From Sphingobacterium sp. R2 (GTDB lineage Bacteria; Bacteroidota; Bacteroidia; Sphingobacteriales; Sphingobacteriaceae): a stretch of DNA of 64,000 nucleotides. Positions 55,207 through 61,765 of this stretch are shown here, piece by piece. The notes below the pieces were generated by a model that worked only from the letters and a program-made list of their open reading frames with translations, did no database searches and had not been told where the DNA came from. Position 1 is the first letter of the stretch; every line of letters begins with the position of its first letter. The stretch covers positions 2,728,001 through 2,792,000 of the forward strand of contig NZ_CP142884.1 of NCBI RefSeq assembly GCF_040760075.1. The letters run 5' to 3'. Position numbers and translations under genes: made by a program.

Positions 55207-56811
55207 ATGAGACCAAAGATGTATTTGTTTCCGACAGTATTCTTGCTAAGCTTGTTGACAAGTTGCAAGAATGGGGACGAGAGTTCGACAGGGCTGGATA
55301 GGCCCATGGAAATACTGCCTGTGGACAGCTCTACGGCTTGTATTACGGGACAGGAGGTGGGACCCTATCAAAGGTTCTACAGACCCCAGCAGGGGTTTGT
55401 GGGCGATCCAATGCCGTACTACAATGCCAACGATAACAAGTTCTACTTGTTTTATCTCTATGAAAATGCCAACAGGCATCCTATCTATAGCACACGGACA
55501 AGTGATTACGGAACATTTGAGGGGTATACCGAAGTATTGTCGTCGGGTGCTGTAGGGAGTCAGGATGAATGGATCGGAACAGGAAGTTTTATTAAAAAAG
55601 GAACATTGTATTACTGTTTCTATACGGGGCATAACAATATTTTTACGCCTGCGGAAAAGATTATGTTGGCTACGTCAACTGATTTGATGAATTGGACCAA
55701 GCAACCAGCGATGGCGCTGCAGGCTGCCCCGGGCTATGATCGAAATAATTTTCGTGATCCACAGGTTTATTGGGATGAAGGCCGCAATGCCTACGTCATG
55801 CTGGTCACGACACGAAAAGACGGAAAAGGAATGCTGGCACGTTATCAGTCGACAGATTTAAGCAGTTGGTCTATGATTGAACCGCTCGTTGCGACCACAG
55901 GTACAGTAGAGAAATATGGAATCGAAACAGATGCAGAACTATTGGAATGCCCGGATTTATTTAAAATGGGCAATAAATGGTATCTCTTGTTTTCGCGGAT
56001 CAACCGGGATGAACACCGCAAGACATTTTATCGTGTTGCGGATTCTCCGGATGGCCCCTGGACGATCTGTCGGGATGCCGAAGGTCATCATGAAACCTTT
56101 GATGGACTTTATCTTTATTCGGGCAAGACGGCTAGCGACGGTACAACACGTTATCTTTCGGGCTGGTGTTCGACCGGGCAAACAGTAAATAATAACAACG
56201 AACTGCCCTGGGCTGGAAATTTAATTTCACACCAGTTGGTTCAGGGAGCTTCAGGACGTTTATATCCTAAAATTCCGGAAGCCCTAAACAGTAAATTCAA
56301 TAAGGAAGTCGCCTTTGAAAAACTGAGCAATGTTGGTCAAGTTTCCGAATCGAATAAAACCTATAGTTTGACAGCGCAATCGGGCGGAAGAAGTTATGCA
56401 CAATTTAACCGGAACACTTCATCCGTGAAAGTGACAATGACGATTGATGCTTCCCAATCCAGCAAATTTGGTTTTTCATTTGGCGCATGTGATGATCCGA
56501 CCGAAGTATATAGCATTGCTTTTGATCTGACTTCATCCAATCGCTGGAATATGCCCGCACTGTTTATGAACAAAGAGGCACGCAATGGCAGCGGAAGCAA
56601 AACAGAACTCAATTTTACGCCACTTACAGTACCGACCAACCGGATTTTTAACGTGAAAATTATTATTGAAAAATCGATTGGTATCGTCTATGTGAATGAT
56701 CGTGTTGCTTTTACCAACCGGATCTATAAAATGGATCAAAACCCTTGGACTATTTTCGCGGATCAAGGAACAGTAAAAGTGAATGGGTTGAAAATCGAAA
56801 AATCTTCCTAA
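55207..56811 (+). CDS. GH32-type surface lipoprotein with divergent nucleophile motif
   Basis: A 534-residue lipoprotein with lipobox LLTSC (Cys20), so likely at the cell surface. A five-bladed propeller of the GH32/GH43 clan is indicated by GDPMPYY (Asp67, the nucleophile position), FRDPQVYWDEG (RDP transition-state stabiliser) and ECPDLF (acid/base Glu). The canonical WMNDPNG is replaced by GFVGDPMP. A C-terminal beta-sandwich (about 365-534) follows. In the B. thetaiotaomicron locus a surface GH32 (BT1760) is the endo-levanase; this protein occupies that role by position, but substrate and mode are uncertain. Confidence 0.82.
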   Translation: MRPKMYLFPTVFLLSLLTSCKNGDESSTGLDRPMEILPVDSSTACITGQEVGPYQRFYRPQQGFVGDPMPYYNANDNKFYLFYLYENANRHPIYSTRTSDYGTFEGYTEVLSSGAVGSQDEWIGTGSFIKKGTLYYCFYTGHNNIFTPAEKIMLATSTDLMNWTKQPAMALQAAPGYDRNNFRDPQVYWDEGRNAYVMLVTTRKDGKGMLARYQSTDLSSWSMIEPLVATTGTVEKYGIETDAELLECPDLFKMGNKWYLLFSRINRDEHRKTFYRVADSPDGPWTICRDAEGHHETFDGLYLYSGKTASDGTTRYLSGWCSTGQTVNNNNELPWAGNLISHQLVQGASGRLYPKIPEALNSKFNKEVAFEKLSNVGQVSESNKTYSLTAQSGGRSYAQFNRNTSSVKVTMTIDASQSSKFGFSFGACDDPTEVYSIAFDLTSSNRWNMPALFMNKEARNGSGSKTELNFTPLTVPTNRIFNVKIIIEKSIGIVYVNDRVAFTNRIYKMDQNPWTIFADQGTVKVNGLKIEKSS

Positions 56812-56877
56812 TAATTGAGACGATATTTGCCTATTGAAGCGAACAATAACCTAATTAGAAATGTAAACAAAGGAAAA

Positions 56878-58386
56878 ATGATAAAATTAAAGAAATACAG
56901 TGTTTTAATGCTCCTGCTAGGTGTTTTTGGTACAAGTCTGGCACAGACGGGACAGCATAAACAAGGAGATCCCGAAGAGAAGTATCGTCCACTTTACCAT
57001 TTTACCCCACAGCAGGGCTGGATGAACGACCCCAATGGACTGGTTTATCTGGACGGTAATTATCATCTTTTTTTTCAGCATAATCCCGAAAAACCCGTTT
57101 GGGGGCCTATGCATTGGGGCCATGCGATCAGTAAAGATTTAATCCATTGGGACGAGCAGAACATCGCATTGTATCCCGATAGTTTGGGGACTATTTTCTC
57201 CGGTAGTGCTGTAATCGATAAAGATAACACGGCAGGTTTTGGAAAAGGTGCTATGGTCGCTATTTTTACCCATCACAATCATCAGGAAGAGGACCGAAAA
57301 ACAGGATTGCATCAAAATCAAAGTTTGGCTTATAGTTTGGATAAGGGGCTTACCTGGACGAAGTATACAGGCAATCCGGTATTGCCAAACCCGGGCATAT
57401 GGGATTTCAGAGATCCAAAGGTGATGTGGCATGTGCATAGCCAGCGTTGGATTATGACCTTGGCTACAAAAGATTGTATTACTTTCTATTCTTCCAAAGA
57501 TTTGAAAACATGGCAGAAGGAAAGTGAGTTTGGCAAAGAGGTGGGGGCCCATGGCGGTGTCTGGGAATGCCCTGATCTTATCCCCATGGATTACAAAGGA
57601 GCTACAAAATGGGTTTTGCTGGTGAGCATCAATCCAGGTGGACCCAACGGTGGCTCGGTGACACAATATTTTGTGGGTGACTTTGATGGGCATCAGTTCC
57701 GAACAGCGGATACTAAAATAAAGTGGTTGGATTGGGGACCCGATAACTATGCTGGCGTAACCTGGAGTAACCTAGGGGATAGGCACCTGATGATTGGCTG
57801 GATGAGCAACTGGCAATATGCCAATGTGGTTCCTACCACAAAATGGCGTTCCTCCTCAACCATACCCCGTGTTTTATCTTTAGGAAAAGTTGGACAGTCG
57901 TTCTACGTTTCGAGTACTGTTCCCAAAGAAATTGAAACCGCATTTCGTCCACTAAAAAAATACCATGGCGGTGGAACGAAGGAAGTTTCGTTCGAGCAAT
58001 ATCTCCCACAAGCGTACCGTTTGGACCTTAAAGATTTGAAGCAGCAGGCTTTTAAAGTCATCTTATCGAATGAATCTGGTGACGAATTGGTTATTGGTTA
58101 TCGTGAAGACCAAAATTCCTATTATATTGATCGTTCTAAGTCCGGTGAAGTGTCTTTTAATGGAGATTTCTCAATGACAGCTTTGGCACAAAGGCTGCTA
58201 AATAAGGGAGCACTTTCTTTCAGTTTGTATGTTGATGTGAGCTCTGTGGAACTTTTTGCAGACGGGGGGCTAACGGTAATGACTGGTTTATTTTTTCCAA
58301 AAACGCCGATAACCAAGCTGCGTATCGTGGGCGATAAAAAGCTGGAGTTTAAAGAACTGAGTATCTCCAAATTCAGTACGCAATAA
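56878..58386 (+). CDS. GH32 fructanase (levanase/inulinase/invertase type)
   Basis: A 502-residue enzyme with a Sec signal (about 5-23, ending SLAQ) and no lipobox, so probably periplasmic. All three GH32 motifs are intact: WMNDPNG with nucleophile Asp51, WDFRDPKV, and GGVWECPDL with the acid/base Glu. A C-terminal beta-sandwich (about 345-500) ends in LYVDVSSVELFADGG, the typical exo-fructosidase module. It should release fructose from imported oligosaccharides for the MFS permease and fructokinase. I use the ATG at 56878, preceded by AAAGGAAAA; the longer frame starts with TTG. Confidence 0.92.
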   Translation: MIKLKKYSVLMLLLGVFGTSLAQTGQHKQGDPEEKYRPLYHFTPQQGWMNDPNGLVYLDGNYHLFFQHNPEKPVWGPMHWGHAISKDLIHWDEQNIALYPDSLGTIFSGSAVIDKDNTAGFGKGAMVAIFTHHNHQEEDRKTGLHQNQSLAYSLDKGLTWTKYTGNPVLPNPGIWDFRDPKVMWHVHSQRWIMTLATKDCITFYSSKDLKTWQKESEFGKEVGAHGGVWECPDLIPMDYKGATKWVLLVSINPGGPNGGSVTQYFVGDFDGHQFRTADTKIKWLDWGPDNYAGVTWSNLGDRHLMIGWMSNWQYANVVPTTKWRSSSTIPRVLSLGKVGQSFYVSSTVPKEIETAFRPLKKYHGGGTKEVSFEQYLPQAYRLDLKDLKQQAFKVILSNESGDELVIGYREDQNSYYIDRSKSGEVSFNGDFSMTALAQRLLNKGALSFSLYVDVSSVELFADGGLTVMTGLFFPKTPITKLRIVGDKKLEFKELSISKFSTQ

Positions 58387-58684
58387 GACTCAATTACTTA
58401 ACAATATATGCCTGTACGACTTGGTCGGACAGGCTTTTTTTTGCGTTTTGGGCAGCCCTTTTGTTTTCAACTTGTGTTTTTAAACAGATGATAGAAATGT
58501 AACAATCTTTTGTCTTTCAGTAATTTAATTTGAATTCAGGTGCTTATTGATTAATTTAATGACCAAAATAATCAATTATGGAAATCAGTCAATTGTGATT
58601 TAAATCCATGCATAAACCATTTTGCCGCCAAGCAACGAATACGTGCTGACGAAAGCGAGCAGAAAAATAAACTATTCATAAAGA
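58387..58684. other. Intergenic region after the fructan operon
   Basis: 298 bp. It contains the strong terminator at 58410 and, further on, an AT-rich stretch that probably holds the promoter of the Gfo/Idh/MocA gene. No gene or structured RNA seen. Confidence 0.55.
58410..58442 (+). terminator. Terminator of the fructan operon
   Basis: GCCTGT (58410-58415) pairs with ACAGGC (58429-58434), with inner GAC/GTC, followed by eight T residues. Confidence 0.88.
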
Positions 58685-59968
58685 ATGAAAAGAAGAGAAT
58701 TTATAGCCAAGGGAATTGTATCCTCTTTGGCTTTTACAATTGTCCCGCGCGTTGTGGTGGGAGGCAATGGATTTCTTGCGCCAAGTGATCGAATCAATCT
58801 TGGATTTATTGGTGTCGGAAAACAATCCTATACCTTGATGAATGGCCTCAATCGCTGCAAGGAAATCGCAAGTCTGGCTGCCTGCGATGTAGACCGAAAA
58901 AAATTAGCTGCATTTATTGCAGCGACAACGAAAAAACAGACGGAATTGTCAAAAGCACAGACCGAGATCAAGGCCTATCATCATTATCGGGAACTATTGG
59001 ATCGGAAAGATATTGATGCTGTTGTCATTGCTACACCCGATCATTGGCATGCGCAGATTGCAGTTGATGCGGCTAAAGCTGGCAAAGATATTTATTGTGA
59101 GAAACCCCTTGCATTGACCATTGCCGAAGGTCGTGCCATGGTCGATGCAACCCGAAAATATAAACGTGTATTTCAGACGGGCAGCATGCAGCGTTCTTCC
59201 TATAATTTTAGACAGGCAGCAGAACTGGTTCTCAATGGCTATATCGGCAAAATAAAGGAAATCAATGTTTCTGTGGGCGAACCGGTCAAACAATGTGACC
59301 TTCCCTCCATGCCAGCCCCCGATTATCTCGATTGGGATATGTGGGTAGGACCTTCACCATATCGGGGTTATAATCCGATATTAAGCCCACCTTTGGAAGA
59401 CGATAAATGGGCCTGGTGGCGCGGTTACCGTGATTTTGGTGGCGGTTACATCACCGATTGGGGAGCACATATGTTTGACATCGTACAATGGGCCTTGGGC
59501 ATGGATGAATCGGGCCCTGTTCAGTTTAATCCACCCAAGGAGGCCAACAGCAATAGCGGGCTCTCGTTTAGCTATGCCAATGGCGTTCGTGTAAACCATG
59601 TGCAGTGGGGAGTACATAATGCGATCCAATTTATTGGTGAAAAAGGTAAGATTGAAGTAAGCCGCGAATTTATCCGTTCGAACCCGGAAAATTTGGCAAA
59701 TCTTAAGCTGACATCTTCTGATCGTCGTTTGTATTATAGTGATAATCACTATCAGGACTGGGTTGATGCGATCAAAAAAAGAAGTAAGCCTATCTGTGAT
59801 GTTGAAATAGGTCACCGGACGAGCTCAGTGTGCAATGCCATCAATATTGCGTATGAACTTCAAAAGGATTTAAAATGGAATTCACAAAAAGAACAGTTCG
59901 ACAATGACTATGCTAATCTCATGCGCAGTCGCCCTTATCGCGGGGAATGGGATTTTAGAAAATTCTAG
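58685..59968 (+). CDS. Gfo/Idh/MocA oxidoreductase with Tat-like signal
   Basis: A 427-residue protein. The N-terminus MKRREFIAKG followed by a hydrophobic stretch looks like a twin-arginine signal, so it may be exported folded with its NAD(P) cofactor. A Rossmann domain starts at about 37 (INLGFIGVG), with ATPDHWHAQIAVDAAKAGKDIYCEKPLAL near 117-145 containing the EKP motif. The C-terminal GFO-type domain runs to the end. Members act on sugars or inositols; the substrate is unknown. It follows the fructan operon but has its own transcription unit. Confidence 0.88.
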   Translation: MKRREFIAKGIVSSLAFTIVPRVVVGGNGFLAPSDRINLGFIGVGKQSYTLMNGLNRCKEIASLAACDVDRKKLAAFIAATTKKQTELSKAQTEIKAYHHYRELLDRKDIDAVVIATPDHWHAQIAVDAAKAGKDIYCEKPLALTIAEGRAMVDATRKYKRVFQTGSMQRSSYNFRQAAELVLNGYIGKIKEINVSVGEPVKQCDLPSMPAPDYLDWDMWVGPSPYRGYNPILSPPLEDDKWAWWRGYRDFGGGYITDWGAHMFDIVQWALGMDESGPVQFNPPKEANSNSGLSFSYANGVRVNHVQWGVHNAIQFIGEKGKIEVSREFIRSNPENLANLKLTSSDRRLYYSDNHYQDWVDAIKKRSKPICDVEIGHRTSSVCNAINIAYELQKDLKWNSQKEQFDNDYANLMRSRPYRGEWDFRKF

Positions 59969-59996
59969 TAAAGAAAATGAGCGATTAATTGTAAAT

Positions 59997-60026
59997 AGGC
60001 TTAGCATTTTTTGCTAAGCCTGTTTT
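59997..60026 (+). terminator. Terminator after the Gfo/Idh/MocA gene
   Basis: Perfect 10-bp stem AGGCTTAGCA (59997-60006)/TGCTAAGCCT (60012-60021), followed by GTTTTG. Confidence 0.8.
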
Positions 60027-60058
60027 GTTGATGGATTAATATTTCGAAGACAATGTAG

Positions 60059-60370
60059 ACCTGTATTACTCCGTCTCGGGCGCAACATTTGCTAAGTACT
60101 TCATCCCAATTTTTTGATAAAATAGTGCGGAAAGTTTGGCATCTGCTTCGTACATTATTCGGATGCGAAACAGATATGGTACTGCTATTGACCCGCTATT
60201 GACTAGACCCGGAACAGGAATTGGTCAACTTTCAATCGATAGCCGTAACCAGATTCTCCACAGGCGAAGGTGGTACGAACACAATAGGAAGACAACCCGA
60301 AGACAACATTAGTGCTATAGACAAAAAAGGCCATATAAAACACGTTTTTCTGTTAACGGAAAGCGGATGA
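60059..60370 (+). pseudogene. Possible decayed ORF with one internal stop
   Basis: One frame stays open for about 47 codons from 60059, meets TGA at 60200-60202, and continues open for about 55 more codons to TGA at 60368. Both halves read like protein: hydrophobic and Arg-rich before the stop, then a soluble Gly/Thr-rich part. No start codon near the 5' end and no ribosome binding site are seen. I do not recognise the parent gene. It may equally be a chance open frame. Confidence 0.3.
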
Positions 60371-60559
60371 AAGCGAGCTTATTGAAATGATTATTTACAC
60401 GATTTGATCACTAGATCGCTTTTCTTATCGGGAGATAGAAAAAATATGGCCGCTGATTTAAAAGAGAGAGGACAAAAAGAAAATTTGCTATTCTGGATAG
60501 ATAATTGCTTTATTTGTATCCAACAATTATTACATTCGAACAGCAAAAGTAATCTCGAT

Positions 60560-61570
60560 ATGTCGCAATTAACAATTATAGATTTGGCCAAAAAACTCGG
60601 CTTATCAAAATCGACCGTTTCCCGTGCATTTCGGGATAACGTGGACATTAATCCAGCGACAAAAGCTCGGATTTTGGCTATGGCCGAAGAAATCGGTTTT
60701 TCGCCGAATGTTTATGCGAGTAGTCTAAAGGCAAATAAAAGTCTGACCATTGCGATTATTATTCCCGAATTTGGTAATAAATTTTTCTCGCAGGCCATCA
60801 AAGGAATTGAGGCTGTGGCGCGCTCCAAGGGTTATCATACCTTGATTTATGTGACGGATCATCAGGTGCAAAATGAAGCCTCAATCGTACGTTCACTGGC
60901 CAATGGACGGGTGGATGGCGTTATTATTTCGGCTTCGGGTGAGGGGAAAGACCATTCGCATTTGCAACTTTTGGCGGAACGGGGAATACCGGTCATGTTT
61001 TTTGACCGTGCTTATGACGATTGGAAGGGGGGCTACATTACGGGTAATGACTTTGATTCGGCTTACCTGGCAACCAAACACCTGATCGATAATGCCTGTA
61101 AACGGATCGCTTATCTTGCAATCAATCCGAATGTCTCCATCGGTAAGGTGCGTAAAGATGGCTACGAAAAGGCGCTGCAGGAAGTGGGAATTCCGATCAG
61201 ACCAGCGCTTATTTTGGATACGGTGAATGATGCTGATCAGAATATGAAAGATATTGCCGACTTGATCGAGCAGGAGAAACCCGATGCCATATTTGCTTCG
61301 GTAGAGCGTCTTGCTATTTCGAGTATACGGGTTGCCAAGCAGCTTGCAATTCGGATTCCTGAAGATCTTAAAATCATTTGTTTTTCTTGTTTGGATATCG
61401 CCGATCTGATTGACCCGGCACTGAGCGTAGTGAAACAACCAGCCTATGAAATGGGCCAATTAGTAACAAAATACCTATTGGATAAGATGGAAGACCCTGA
61501 AAATAGTAAGTTTGCTAATTCGGTTTACCTTGATTCCCAGCTTATTTTTCAAAAATCTAGCCTGAAATAA
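60560..61570 (+). CDS. LacI/GalR family transcription regulator
   Basis: A 336-residue repressor-type regulator. The N-terminal HTH (about 4-23, IIDLAKKLGLSKSTVSRAF) and hinge region (about 40-60) precede a periplasmic-binding-protein-like sugar sensor (about 60-330). The start at the ATG at 60560 fits the usual LacI N-terminus; the open frame upstream does not. Two matching palindromes lie between it and the downstream GH13 gene, which it very probably controls. The effector is likely a maltose- or glucan-derived sugar, by context. Confidence 0.93.
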   Translation: MSQLTIIDLAKKLGLSKSTVSRAFRDNVDINPATKARILAMAEEIGFSPNVYASSLKANKSLTIAIIIPEFGNKFFSQAIKGIEAVARSKGYHTLIYVTDHQVQNEASIVRSLANGRVDGVIISASGEGKDHSHLQLLAERGIPVMFFDRAYDDWKGGYITGNDFDSAYLATKHLIDNACKRIAYLAINPNVSIGKVRKDGYEKALQEVGIPIRPALILDTVNDADQNMKDIADLIEQEKPDAIFASVERLAISSIRVAKQLAIRIPEDLKIICFSCLDIADLIDPALSVVKQPAYEMGQLVTKYLLDKMEDPENSKFANSVYLDSQLIFQKSSLK

Positions 61571-61613
61571 GAAAAAAAATATTTGTTTTTTGTAATCCCA
61601 TTATTTAGCTTTG

Positions 61614-61643
61614 AATACTTTCGGGAACATTCCCGAAAGTATT
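61614..61643. promoter_or_regulatory. LacI-type operator 1
   Basis: Perfect 14-bp arms (AATACTTTCGGGAA at 61614-61627 and its complement at 61630-61643) around a CA centre. The core GGGAACATTCCC differs from operator 2 by a single base. It lies 43 bp after the regulator's stop codon. Confidence 0.8.
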
Positions 61644-61722
61644 TAAATAATCAATTTGTATAAAATATTGGATAGGGAAATCCAGCAAATCGCCACAAAC
61701 GATTTCTTTTTGCCTTGACTTC

Positions 61723-61734
61723 GGGAACGTTCCC
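61723..61734. promoter_or_regulatory. LacI-type operator 2
   Basis: Perfect palindrome GGGAACGTTCCC with the central CG typical of LacI/GalR operators, 31 bp before the GH13 ATG. Its centre is exactly 100 bp from that of operator 1. Confidence 0.8.
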
Positions 61735-61765
61735 AGTGTCAGATTCCAAGTAAAGCTAATTATCG

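Larger units (their letters stand above)
59969..60559. other. Intergenic region with terminator and possible decayed ORF
   Basis: 591 bp between the oxidoreductase gene and the lacI-type gene. It holds the terminator at 59997 and a possible gene remnant at 60059-60370. The remaining 190 bp should contain the promoter of the regulator gene. No RNA gene was recognised. Confidence 0.5.

Noticed and set aside
57139..57693. 184-codon minus-strand frame inside GH32
   Set aside because: Antisense to intact GH32 motifs.
61614..61643. Reading operator 1 as a terminator for the lacI-type gene
   Set aside because: No T tract, a two-base centre, and a core shared with a second palindrome that is not at a gene end; an operator explains both.
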